From an uncultured Paenibacillus sp. (GTDB taxonomy: Bacteria > Bacillota > Bacilli > Paenibacillales > Paenibacillaceae): 43,109 nucleotides of DNA. Under the pieces are notes generated by a model, which saw only the letters and a list, made by a program, of their open reading frames with translations, had not been told where the DNA came from and did not search any database. Shown here piece by piece: positions 15,727 through 23,629 of the stretch. Numbering within the stretch: the stretch's first letter is position 1; each line of letters begins with the position of its first letter. Position numbers and translations under genes: made by a program. The stretch covers positions 1 to 43,109 of the forward strand of contig CAKMKL010000074.1 of assembly GCA_927443375.1 (NCBI GenBank). Direction: 5' to 3'.

Positions 15727-16927
15727 GCTGCTTGGGCTGCTTGCCCTTTATTTAGGCGTTTCAGTTCTGCTGACTAGCTGCTGGAATAGCAGAGAACTGA
15801 ATGATCTGGCGATCGTGAGCGGGATCGGAATGGATAAGCTGGATGGTGAGGAGGGGTACCGTGTCACTTTTCAGATTATTAACCCGTCTTCCTCTGCGCC
15901 CACTACAGGTGCTGCTGGCAACCGTCCACCGGTTTTGGTTATTTCGGAAACGGACCGGACGATATTTGGTGCTTTGCGCAAAGCCTCCAGACGGGCGACC
16001 CGGCAGCTGTTTTTTGCCCATACCCAGCTGCTGATTATCGGTGAGCCGCTAGCGCGAAGCGGGGTTGATCATATATTTGACATCTTTGAACGTTCACATG
16101 AACTGCGGTTGAATACGGCGGTATTGATCGCCAAAAATTCAGATGCTGCTTCAGTGCTTAAACTCTTAACTGCCTTAGAGAGCCTGCCCTCTACAGGTTT
16201 AGTCAAGAAAACGCAGAATACGTCCAGAGTGTGGGGCGAGAACCGTAAGGTTGGCGTTTTTGAAATCATTAACGGAATTACAGGTGAAGGTGATTTTACC
16301 ATTAATGGTATTCAGATTGTGGGCAATGCAGAAGAAGGAATGAAGAAAAGCAGCCTGGAACAAACGGATCCGAAGGCCGGTTCTTATATGACCGGGCTTG
16401 GTGTTTTTAAGAATGGCAAGCTGATCAGCTGGCTGAACGGGCCGGAGTCCAGAGGTACTCAGTGGCTGCTGAATAAACTTGAAGAAACCAATCTGAACAT
16501 CGATTCCTCGGATAGAAAAGAGGATATTTCTGTGAATATAATTTATTCCAAGACCGCTGTAAAGATAGATGTCCGGGATGGAAAGGCGGTATTTCATATC
16601 CATATCCGTGAAGAAGGAAGCATCAATGAAGCCGGTAGTTTCGTGGATTTAAGCAAGGAGGAGGAGCTGGAGAAGCTGAAAAAAGAGCTTGCGGAGCAAA
16701 CCGCTTCCGACGTGAAGATGGCTTTGAAAGCCGCGCAAGAGAAGAAGTCGGATATCTTTAACTTTGGGAACGAACTGAAGCGCACACAGCCTAAATTATG
16801 GAAAACTGTGGAAAAAGACTGGATTTCCGTTTTTGCTGAAGGAGAGCTGGATCTCCAAGTGGATGCTTACATCCGCGGTACTGGAATGAGACTTAAACCT
16901 TACATTCCTGAGAAAAAAAGAGATTAA
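15716..16927 (+). CDS. germination receptor C subunit, Ger(x)C lipoprotein
   Basis: This 403-residue protein starts at ATG 15716, overlapping the A gene by 11 bases, which implies translational coupling. The signal peptide MRTKLLGLLALYLGVSVLL ends in lipobox LTSC with Cys22. The family hallmark follows immediately: CWNSRELNDLAIVSGIGMDK. Later blocks match the C-subunit fold (RKASRRATRQLFFAHTQLLI, LNTAVLIAKNS, NGIQIVGNAEE, and the C-terminal WISVFAEGELDLQVDAYIRG). It is lipid-anchored on the outer face of the spore inner membrane and is needed for receptor function. Confidence 0.93.
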   Translation: MRTKLLGLLALYLGVSVLLTSCWNSRELNDLAIVSGIGMDKLDGEEGYRVTFQIINPSSSAPTTGAAGNRPPVLVISETDRTIFGALRKASRRATRQLFFAHTQLLIIGEPLARSGVDHIFDIFERSHELRLNTAVLIAKNSDAASVLKLLTALESLPSTGLVKKTQNTSRVWGENRKVGVFEIINGITGEGDFTINGIQIVGNAEEGMKKSSLEQTDPKAGSYMTGLGVFKNGKLISWLNGPESRGTQWLLNKLEETNLNIDSSDRKEDISVNIIYSKTAVKIDVRDGKAVFHIHIREEGSINEAGSFVDLSKEEELEKLKKELAEQTASDVKMALKAAQEKKSDIFNFGNELKRTQPKLWKTVEKDWISVFAEGELDLQVDAYIRGTGMRLKPYIPEKKRD

Positions 16928-16957
16928 CGTCCATAGAGAAATAGGGGGTGCCGTTTC

Positions 16958-18055
16958 ATGCGAAAAGAAGTCATAGGTCCGTTTCAACTGTTTGCCATGA
17001 TTGTTCTGTTCGAGCTGGGAACGGCGGTTGTCGTTCCAATTGGTCTGGAGAGCGGACATGCGGTATGGATCTCGATAATGCTGGCTCTGCCGGGCGGCAT
17101 CCTGTTATATTTGGTTTATGCTGATTTGTACCGGCAATTCCCTGATCTGGTGATCAGCGGCTATACCCGAAAGATTCTGGGTAGATGGATCGGTTGGCCG
17201 CTTAGTCTGCTATACTTGCCGGTCCTATTGTATAACGGTTCCCGGAATTTGCGGGAGGCAGGTGATTTGCTGATTTCTTCAACTTACGATAGAACACCTA
17301 TCTTTATAATCAACTCCATAATGGTCATTGCAGTCATGTATATCCTGTATAAGGGGATTGAAGTCTTCTCCAGAACAGCAGAGATCTATTTCTGGCTGAT
17401 TGTCATTATGGGGCTGGTCTCTAACTTTGTTGTGATTATTTCCGGCCTAGTCCAGTTTAAGAACCTCTTTCCCATACACCCGGGGGAGTGGCTGGAGGCA
17501 CTCGGCTCCGCTTATCCCAGCATCTGGATTTTTCCGTATGGTGAACTTGTCTGCTTCACTGCCATCCTGCCTCACTTCAATACCAAAAACAAGGTTAAGA
17601 AAACAGGCATAGGCGCAATGGCCTTAAGCGCTTTTCTGCTCAGCTTTACCCATGCGGTTGAAATGTCTGTGCTTGGAACGGATATTTACAGCCGGACTAC
17701 CTTCCCGATGTTTACCACCATCACACTGGTCAATGTGGCTAACTTTATTCAGCGGCTCGATGCCATTGTTATCCTGACGCTGATTATTGGCGTCTTTTTT
17801 AAAATGTCAATCTACTGTTATGCGGCGGTGTCGATTGCAGCGGATTTATTCAACGTTAAGGAACCACGCCAGCTGGTGATCCCTGTTGGAGTTGTAGTGT
17901 TGTTCAGTTCATTTATCAGTGCTGAGAATTATTCGATGCATATGAAGGACGGGATAGCTTTTCTGAAGTATATCCTGCCTTTTATGTGTGCGGTTATTCC
18001 CATTCTCTTATTTCTGGTGCACCGCTTCCGGCGCAGGTTCGGATTGTACAAATAA
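16958..18055 (+). CDS. germination receptor B subunit, spore permease (GerB family)
   Basis: This 365-residue protein starts at ATG 16958 with SD tagggggtg. It has about ten hydrophobic segments in the amino-acid permease-like spore permease family. FQLFAMIVLFELGTAVVVPI forms TM1, and the SGYTRKILGRWIGWPLSLLY and YNGSRNLREAGDLLISSTYD regions are typical. The B subunit carries the germinant (amino acid or sugar) binding pocket. It lies 30 bases after the C gene. Its stop codon is separated by only two bases from the stop of a convergent small gene, and no terminator stem is visible between them. Confidence 0.93.
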   Translation: MRKEVIGPFQLFAMIVLFELGTAVVVPIGLESGHAVWISIMLALPGGILLYLVYADLYRQFPDLVISGYTRKILGRWIGWPLSLLYLPVLLYNGSRNLREAGDLLISSTYDRTPIFIINSIMVIAVMYILYKGIEVFSRTAEIYFWLIVIMGLVSNFVVIISGLVQFKNLFPIHPGEWLEALGSAYPSIWIFPYGELVCFTAILPHFNTKNKVKKTGIGAMALSAFLLSFTHAVEMSVLGTDIYSRTTFPMFTTITLVNVANFIQRLDAIVILTLIIGVFFKMSIYCYAAVSIAADLFNVKEPRQLVIPVGVVVLFSSFISAENYSMHMKDGIAFLKYILPFMCAVIPILLFLVHRFRRRFGLYK

Positions 18056-18057
18056 GG

Positions 18058-18285
18058 TTACCTCCGGGGGGATTTACTCTGTTTGAATTTGTCGGCGAAA
18101 GTCGAGATAACGGGCAGGGCCGCAAAAAGTATCATAATGCAGAACTCCTGAAATGTAGTTGTGTCAAACACGACACGGAGCGAATGTAACGAACTGGCCA
18201 GACTGGTTCCGGATAGAAGGTCTACGGATACAATCATCCCCAGGGTTAAGCAAGCGAGTATAAGATAGATCCCGGTCATTTTCAT
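18058..18285 (-). CDS. small two-helix membrane protein convergent with the germination operon
   Basis: This 75-residue protein starts at ATG 18285 with a strong SD (gatgaggagg) on the minus strand. Two hydrophobic segments are visible, about residues 5-25 (GIYLILACLTLGMIVSVDLL) and 48-63 (FCIMILFAALPVISTFA), with a basic tail (DKFKQSKSPRR). A forespore-type promoter candidate lies 54 bases upstream. The position next to a germination receptor and the probable sigma-G control suggest a spore inner-membrane accessory protein, perhaps like the small D subunits of some Ger operons, though orientation and homology do not prove this. No named family is recognised. Confidence 0.7.
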   Translation of the reverse strand: MKMTGIYLILACLTLGMIVSVDLLSGTSLASSLHSLRVVFDTTTFQEFCIMILFAALPVISTFADKFKQSKSPRR

Positions 18286-18338
18286 AGAAAAGTCCTCCTC
18301 ATCAATCAGAAATGAGCCTTCAGCAAATAAACTAAAGA

Positions 18339-18369
18339 TATTATCTCCAGTGAATGGGTAGGGTAATCA
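18339..18369 (-). promoter_or_regulatory. sigma-G-like promoter of the small membrane protein
   Basis: On the minus strand, TGATTA (18364-18369) and GATAATA (18339-18345) are exactly 18 bases apart. This is close to sigma-G elements (TGAATA, 18 bases, CATACTA). The rest of 18286-18516 shows only a TATAAT-like element near 18463. Confidence 0.5.
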
Positions 18370-18516
18370 TAAATCCTAAGCTGTAGATAAAAAAACTGTG
18401 CCCACTACCCTTCGAATCCGCTGTAGGGTTATTGACGGTATTCCGGCAGATGCGTAGAGTTTATAATGATTTATGAACAGGGTATTAATGGTTTGAGTAG
18501 AGAGGAGGGGCAGTCC

Positions 18517-18876
18517 GTGACGACCTGGAATTTGCAAGGAACGGTAAATCATCTGCTTATCTGCGGCGGCAGCAGCTGCAGGAAGCATAAAGGCGAAGAG
18601 GTAGCTGAAGCGATCGAGGATGAAATTGAGAAGCAGGGGGCTGGGAGACTGATTCATACGACGGTTACCCGCTGCAATGGAAGATGCTCAGATTCCTGCG
18701 TGGTAATCTCCTATCCGGAGGGTGTGTGGTATAAAGAGATCACTCCGAAATTGGGCAAGGCACTGGTGCGCAGGCTGCTCGAAGGGGAGCGGCTCGAGGA
18801 CAACGTTGTTTATACTTATGAGGGCCAATTCCTTGCAGCTGCCGAGAGAGGCACAAAAGGCAAGAAGAAAAAATAG
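18517..18876 (+). CDS. thioredoxin-like [2Fe-2S] ferredoxin domain protein
   Basis: The start is GTG 18517, six bases after GAGGAGGGG; the longer frame from 18466 has no SD. The 119-residue protein has the cysteine pattern of thioredoxin-like [2Fe-2S] ferredoxins: Cys16-x4-Cys21 (ICGGSSCRKHKG) and Cys53-x3-Cys57 (TRCNGRCSDSC), with an additional Cys61. The pattern IHTTVTRCNGRC, VVISYPEGVWYKEITPKLGK and the C-terminal ALVRRLLEGERLED is typical. It is likely a soluble one-electron carrier; its redox partner is not encoded nearby. The tail ends in a Lys run (KGKKKK). Confidence 0.85.
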   Translation: MTTWNLQGTVNHLLICGGSSCRKHKGEEVAEAIEDEIEKQGAGRLIHTTVTRCNGRCSDSCVVISYPEGVWYKEITPKLGKALVRRLLEGERLEDNVVYTYEGQFLAAAERGTKGKKKK

Positions 18877-18906
18877 GCATGCTTTTCAATTTGATAACCG
18901 ATTTTT

Positions 18907-18952
18907 AACAGCTACTCCTGAGAATAATCGCAGGAGTAGCTGTTTATTTTTA
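18907..18952 (+). terminator. Rho-independent terminator after the [2Fe-2S] gene
   Basis: AACAGCTACTCCTG pairs perfectly with CAGGAGTAGCTGTT (14 bp, 10-base loop), followed by TATTTTT. Confidence 0.9.
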
Positions 18953-19001
18953 CCAGAATGAAGATTATGATAGAAAGAAAAGGATATAGGGAGGGGTTCT
19001 A

Positions 19002-19763
19002 ATGCTTCAGAGTTTTGCAGCCGGGGATGCAGTGCTGCACAGCGCGGAATTTATGAAAAACGAGGTACAGCATAGTCTGATTCACAACATTGTTGACTAC
19101 CCGGACGCGCTTAGATTGACAACTTCCGACAGGTCTCTGCTGTTCGTCCAGTCCAAAGGGTACAGTCCCTGGTTATGGGTTTCGGGCGAGCTTGAGCCGG
19201 CAGAGCGTATCAGGCTGATAGAGCAGCTGATAGAGAACCTGCAGGAGCTGCCGGACAGTGATTTTTCGGGAATCACTGCAGAGCCGCAGACGGCCAGAAC
19301 CTTTGCGGGGGCGTATTGCGCAGTCCGCGGGAAGCTTTATCATACCCATATGCTGCTGGAAGCTTATCAATGTACAGAGGTAAGGAAGCCAAGCGGTGTA
19401 CAAGGAACTTTGGTGCAGGCCGCGAACGGCCATATCCCGGTTATCGCAGAGTTTACAGCAGGATTTGCCCGGGATGCTTTGGGAACGTCACAGCCGGTAG
19501 AACACTATCTGCCTCATGCCGATGCAGCGGTCCGTAGCGGAAATTTGTATATCTGGACGGTGGGGTATGCCAGCATCCTTGTAGCTGAGCTGTGCGAACA
19601 GGTTCTTGCGGAAGGCTTAACCCCGGTATTGTTTGCTGACGGCAAGAACCCGGATTCGAATAAGGTCTACCAGTCGATTGTTTTTGTGCAGGCTGGCAAA
19701 ATTGCTGAAATCAAATATGAATACGTAAACCCGGCCGATGAATGGCTAAGGAGAAGGATATAA
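19002..19763 (+). CDS. GNAT-family protein with probable internal deletion of the acetyl-CoA loop
   Basis: This 253-residue protein starts at ATG 19002 after SD agggaggg. It has the N-terminal region of the two-part predicted acetyltransferases (LTTSDRSLLFVQSKGYSPWL, CAVRGKLYHTHMLLEAYQC) and the C-terminal GNAT end (GLTPVLFADGKNPDSNKVYQ). Between SGNLYIW (residues 179-185) and GYASILVAELCEQVL (188 on), the core strands and the V-Y-T-P-P-E-x-R-x-x-G-Y loop that binds acetyl-CoA are missing. NLYIW is joined to GYA by two residues. Relatives are about 35-40 residues longer. The frame is intact, so a shortened protein may be made but is probably catalytically dead. Its stop overlaps the next start (TAATG), which suggests co-transcription. 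Confidence 0.8.
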   Translation: MLQSFAAGDAVLHSAEFMKNEVQHSLIHNIVDYPDALRLTTSDRSLLFVQSKGYSPWLWVSGELEPAERIRLIEQLIENLQELPDSDFSGITAEPQTARTFAGAYCAVRGKLYHTHMLLEAYQCTEVRKPSGVQGTLVQAANGHIPVIAEFTAGFARDALGTSQPVEHYLPHADAAVRSGNLYIWTVGYASILVAELCEQVLAEGLTPVLFADGKNPDSNKVYQSIVFVQAGKIAEIKYEYVNPADEWLRRRI

Positions 19764-20494
19764 TGCTGGAAACAATGAAAATTATAGTTACCGGAGCCGC
19801 CTCGGGAATCGGCAAGGCGATTGTCCATAGAAGTCTGGAGGAAGGTGCAGCCATCATTGCCTGTGACATCAACGGTACAGCACTGGATAAGCTGCAGCAG
19901 GAAGCGGATTCTCTTAAACTGTTTACTTATTGTCTGAATACCGGAAATTATGCTGAGGTGGAACGATTTTTTGCATACATAGCGCAGGAGCACTCTGATG
20001 TGAACGGGCTGGTCAACAACGCTGGAATCTATTTAGGCAAAAACATACTTGACTATAAACCGGATGAAATCGATAAGGTACTGAATGTCAATGTGAAGGG
20101 ATATCTATACTTCACTCAATTGTTCGGTAAGATGCTGCTGGAGCAGGAGCGTCAGGGTACCATTGTTAATATGTCTTCCGTATCCGGGCAGGAGGGTAGC
20201 TCCGATGCCGTCTACGGCTTGTCCAAAGCGGCGGTTCTCGGTCTGACCAAAAGCTGCGCCATGAATTTTGCACCCTACATCAGAGTCAATGCTGTAGCGC
20301 CTACAATGACGAATACACCGATGATGAGCCATATTCCCGCCTGGAGACAACAGGAGTACACAGAGCATCAATTAATCAGAGAGCCGCTGCTTGCGGAGGA
20401 TATAGCCGAAAGTGTGATATTCCTGCTCAGTAAGAAATCCAGGGCATATACCGGAGCAACCTTTGATATTAACAGCGGTTGTTATTTGCGCTAG
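19763..20494 (+). CDS. short-chain dehydrogenase/reductase (SDR)
   Basis: The chosen start is ATG 19763, overlapping the upstream stop (TAATG), with SD AAGGAG at 19748-19753. An in-frame ATG at 19742 would precede the SD. The 243-residue protein shows the classical SDR motifs: TGAASGIGKAIV for NAD(P) binding, GLVNNAGIYLG, catalytic Ser in NMSSVSGQEG, and catalytic YGLSK (Tyr-x-x-x-Lys). The C-terminal YTGATFDINSGCYLR is usual in 3-oxoacyl-ACP reductase-like SDRs. Asp after the second strand (ACDINGTA) points to NAD(H). The substrate is unknown. It is probably co-expressed with the damaged GNAT gene. Confidence 0.92.
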   Translation: MLETMKIIVTGAASGIGKAIVHRSLEEGAAIIACDINGTALDKLQQEADSLKLFTYCLNTGNYAEVERFFAYIAQEHSDVNGLVNNAGIYLGKNILDYKPDEIDKVLNVNVKGYLYFTQLFGKMLLEQERQGTIVNMSSVSGQEGSSDAVYGLSKAAVLGLTKSCAMNFAPYIRVNAVAPTMTNTPMMSHIPAWRQQEYTEHQLIREPLLAEDIAESVIFLLSKKSRAYTGATFDINSGCYLR

Positions 20495-20506
20495 AGGGAA
20501 GGGATT

Positions 20507-20753
20507 ATGCAAAGAATTATGTGATAGGATTAGCAAGTGCGGGTAAATCGGCACTCAGCCAAAAGCTTGGACTGGCGCTCGATCTTCTTGTGGTTCAGCC
20601 GGATGCCTGCTTTTGGATAGGCCGAGAAATATTATGTGTATACCGCGTCCTGAAGCGGCGTACACAGTATCATGGAAGCATCCGGAGAAAGAAGTAATTG
20701 GCCTGAATAGGCGAAAAGAAGTGCGGAAATTCATCGGGGAAATGGTCCTCTAA
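20507..20753 (+). pseudogene. decayed P-loop kinase (FlaR/topology-modulation, adenylate kinase-like)
   Basis: After SD agggaaggg, ATG 20507 opens MQRI. The next frame supplies YVIGLASAGKSALSQKLG, a Walker A with strand and helix, then VQPDACFWIGR. A third frame (20634-20753) supplies YTVSWKHPEKEVIGLNRRKE then VRKFIGEMVL. The pieces match, in order, the start and end of the small P-loop proteins annotated as topology modulation or FlaR (usually about 170 residues), but only about 82 codons remain in three frames. The gene is therefore frameshifted and internally deleted. Confidence 0.6.
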
Positions 20754-20849
20754 AAATTTGACTTGCAGCCCTTGCGTTGACTATGCTATTACCAAGTGCA
20801 ATTTATCACACTTTTAGAACAGGGTTCGTTGTCAGAGGGGAGCATTGTC

Positions 20850-22025
20850 ATGGAGAGGCTGCAGGTATGGCCGGAACGGTTTAAGAAGTTTTTTTTGAAC
20901 AATAAATTTGTCGTATCGCTGTTGATTATTCTGCTGGTAGGCATCAATATTCTGGTGTTCTCCAAAGTGCCTTTTATTTTCAAGCCGATATCGGTTCTGC
21001 TTCATACGGTGGCCGCACCGCTGTTGCTGTCCGGGATCGCCTATTATCTGCTGAATCCGCTGGTAGACCGCCTGGAGAAACGGAGCAAGATAAGAAGGGC
21101 TTATGGTATTGTAATCCTTTACCTGATTATTGCCGGAATTATCACACTCATTCTGCTGACGGTGATCCCGATCCTCCGTACCCAGCTGATCGGCCTGATT
21201 GATAATTTCCCGAAGTACAGCGATCAAATCCAGCAGGAATTCATTGATCTGACCGGCAGTGAGCTGTTCGGGCGGATTCAGGAGAATGTAGGCGTGGGCA
21301 CCGATGTGGGCGATTTAACGAGCAAGGTGACGACCTGGGCCACAGCGTTTCTCAATAATGCAGTGAACGGGGTTGGAAATTTCGTAGGTGCATTGACAGA
21401 GATTATTTTGGCTGTAGTAACTACACCGTTCATCCTGTTCTATCTGCTCCGCGACGGCAAACGACTGCCCGATTATCTGATGCGATTCATCCCGAACAGC
21501 CTGCAGCCGCAGTCCCGTATGGTGATGAAGGAAATGAACAGCCAGGTAGCTTCGTATATCCGCGGTCAGATTATTGTCAGCTGCTGTATCGGTGCACTGC
21601 TCTATATCGGTTATTTGATCATCGGCCTGGAGTATTCGCTGGTACTGGCGATTGTGGCTGCATGTACGGCGGTAGTGCCCTATCTGGGCCCCGCGATTGC
21701 CATCACGCCTGCGTTGATTGTGGCGCTGGTAACATCACCTTTTATGCTGCTGAAGATGATCTTTGTCTGGACTGCTGTCCAGCTGATTGAAGGTAAGTTC
21801 ATCTCCCCGCAAATCATGGGTAAATCGCTGAAGGTTCATCCGATTACCATTATTTTTGTAATTATTTTTGCCGGTAAAATGTTCGGCGTGCTCGGCATCA
21901 TTCTGGCTGTTCCGGGTTATGCGGTGTTCAAAGTAATTGTGACTCACATCTTTCAGTGGTTCCGGTTCCGCTCCGGGCTATATCAAGAGATAGAAGAAGA
22001 CAAGGAAAACAGCACGAAAGGATGA
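20850..22025 (+). CDS. AI-2E family transporter (YtvI/PerM-like permease)
   Basis: The start is ATG 20850, seven bases after gaggggag; the longer GTG frame from 20796 has no SD. The 391-residue protein has the family layout. Paired N-terminal TM segments come first (VVSLLIILLVGINILVFSKV and the following one), then a further TM, a long amphipathic extracytosolic stretch (QIQQEFIDLTGSELFGRIQE), and a C-terminal cluster of TMs with YIRGQIIVSCCIGALLYIGY, YLGPAIAITPALIVAL and HPITIIFVIIFAGKMFGVLG. Members export autoinducer-2 or act as Na/H antiporters or general permeases, so the cargo is uncertain. Confidence 0.9.
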   Translation: MERLQVWPERFKKFFLNNKFVVSLLIILLVGINILVFSKVPFIFKPISVLLHTVAAPLLLSGIAYYLLNPLVDRLEKRSKIRRAYGIVILYLIIAGIITLILLTVIPILRTQLIGLIDNFPKYSDQIQQEFIDLTGSELFGRIQENVGVGTDVGDLTSKVTTWATAFLNNAVNGVGNFVGALTEIILAVVTTPFILFYLLRDGKRLPDYLMRFIPNSLQPQSRMVMKEMNSQVASYIRGQIIVSCCIGALLYIGYLIIGLEYSLVLAIVAACTAVVPYLGPAIAITPALIVALVTSPFMLLKMIFVWTAVQLIEGKFISPQIMGKSLKVHPITIIFVIIFAGKMFGVLGIILAVPGYAVFKVIVTHIFQWFRFRSGLYQEIEEDKENSTKG

Positions 22026-22031
22026 TCCAAA

Positions 22032-23546
22032 ATGACAAGACCCGTTGCGGATACTTTATATGGAAAACTACAGGGGACACAGAGCGGCGGAGTGAACGTC
22101 TGGCGCGGAATTCCTTTTGCTGCTCCACCGGTGGGGAACCTGCGCTTCCGCGCTCCGCAACCGCCGGAGCCATGGGATTCCGTCCGGGAAGCGCTGGAAT
22201 ACGGACCGGTCGCCCATCAGCCTGCCAGCTCTAGCAGCATCCGATTTGGCGGGACGCAGCCGGTCTATTCGGAGGATTGCCTGTACCTGAATATCTGGGC
22301 ACCGGCGGAGGTGACAGAAGCTCTGCCGGTCATGGTCTGGATTCACGGTGGCACCTTTATTACAGGCGCCGGCAGCCAGCCGATGTTCGAAGGGGCAAAC
22401 ATGGCCAGCGCCGGCAAAGTAATAGTAGTTACGTTTAATTACCGGCTGGGGCCTTTCGGATTTCTGCATCTTTCGCCGTTTGGCCGGTATGATTCCAATC
22501 TCGGCCTGCTGGATCAGATTGCTGCACTGAAATGGGTGCAGGACAACATTGCCGCCTTCGGAGGCGACCCCCGGCGGGTTACCGTCTTCGGCGAATCGGC
22601 AGGCAGTATGAGCATTGCCGCCCTGCTGGCGATGCCTGCCGCCAAAGGGCTGTTTGCCGGGGCCATTATGCAGAGCGGTGCGGCGCAGACCTTGAAGCAG
22701 AAGCAGAGTGCGGAGCTTGGCGGGGCTTTTCTGGCCGAGCTTGGGCTTACCCCGGGAGGTGACCTGTCGCTGCTGAATACAGCTCCGGCCGAAGATATTC
22801 TGGCCGCCGCTGCCCGGATGGCCTATAAGCTGGCCGGCGATTCGCTCAGCATGTTCTTCCAGCCGGCCATCGATCCGGAGACATTGCCGGTAGAGCCGTC
22901 CCAAGCAGTAGCAGCGGGAGCAGCCAGCGGCATTCCGCTGCTGATCGGAACGAATCTGCATGAAGGCAATCTGTTCTTCCGGGGAGACCGTGAGGGAGCA
23001 AGCTTTGATCAGTCACTCCAGGCACTGGAAATGCTGATGGGTGCCGGCAATCTGGCGGAGCTTGCCAGCCATTATCCTAAGAACTGGGAAGGACAGGCCG
23101 CCCTTTTGACCGACCTATATTTCTGGGACAGCTCCATCGCCTTCGCCGAGCAGCAATTGCCGCATGCTCCTGTCTGGATGTACCGGTTCGACTGGACGAT
23201 CCCCGGCCATCCGGTTCTGGATAAGGCTGTCCATGGCGCTGAAATCTATTATGTCTTTAATACGATAGAGCTGCTGCATCAGTACGGCTTGTCCGTCAGC
23301 ACGGAGATGGCCGCTCTCTCGGAGCGGATGCTCGGGGCATGGACCGCTTTTGCCCACAGGGGCAGCCCTGAAGCCCCCGGCTTAACCTGGCCGAATTACG
23401 TACGGGGCGAACGCGCTACCCTGATCTTTGATCAGGAGACCCGGGTGCAGGTTGATCCGGACCGGGAGAAACGCAAGCGGCTGTTATCGGCGCAGGCCAC
23501 AACCCCGCAGGCAGCCGCTCTGAAGAATGTGCAGCAGCCTGAATAG
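22032..23546 (+). CDS. type-B carboxylesterase (p-nitrobenzyl esterase-like)
   Basis: This 504-residue protein starts at ATG 22032 with SD aaggatg, six bases after the permease stop, so the two are probably co-transcribed. It is an alpha/beta hydrolase: the N-terminal VWRGIPFAAPPVGNLRFRAP is diagnostic of the type-B family, the oxyanion hole is in WIHGGTF, and the nucleophile Ser189 is in FGESAGS. The acid is likely Glu311 (GTNLHEGNLF) and the base His401 (VHGAEIYYVF). There is no signal peptide, so it is a cytosolic ester hydrolase. It is similar in architecture to Bacillus PnbA; the natural substrate is unknown. Confidence 0.93.
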   Translation: MTRPVADTLYGKLQGTQSGGVNVWRGIPFAAPPVGNLRFRAPQPPEPWDSVREALEYGPVAHQPASSSSIRFGGTQPVYSEDCLYLNIWAPAEVTEALPVMVWIHGGTFITGAGSQPMFEGANMASAGKVIVVTFNYRLGPFGFLHLSPFGRYDSNLGLLDQIAALKWVQDNIAAFGGDPRRVTVFGESAGSMSIAALLAMPAAKGLFAGAIMQSGAAQTLKQKQSAELGGAFLAELGLTPGGDLSLLNTAPAEDILAAAARMAYKLAGDSLSMFFQPAIDPETLPVEPSQAVAAGAASGIPLLIGTNLHEGNLFFRGDREGASFDQSLQALEMLMGAGNLAELASHYPKNWEGQAALLTDLYFWDSSIAFAEQQLPHAPVWMYRFDWTIPGHPVLDKAVHGAEIYYVFNTIELLHQYGLSVSTEMAALSERMLGAWTAFAHRGSPEAPGLTWPNYVRGERATLIFDQETRVQVDPDREKRKRLLSAQATTPQAAALKNVQQPE

Positions 23547-23574
23547 GAGGGGCGTTCAGCATAAGTTTCACTTT

Positions 23575-23613
23575 AGAAGCAGCAGACTCCTTGAATGGGA
23601 TCTGCTGCTTTTG
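23575..23613 (+). terminator. terminator between convergent genes
   Basis: GAAGCAGCAGA pairs with TCTGCTGCTTT around a 14-base loop, followed by TTTGC. It serves the esterase transcript and may act in both directions. Confidence 0.75.
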
Positions 23614-23629
23614 CATTAACAGTACTTCC

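Noticed and set aside
18350..18435. Direct repeat GTAGGGTAAT / GTAGGGTTAT with an inverted CTACCC
   Set aside because: Short and imperfect, and no protein-binding context; probably chance.
22068..22961. 297-residue minus-strand frame under the carboxylesterase gene
   Set aside because: Antisense to conserved esterase motifs, including the catalytic Ser region, and without a plausible start site.
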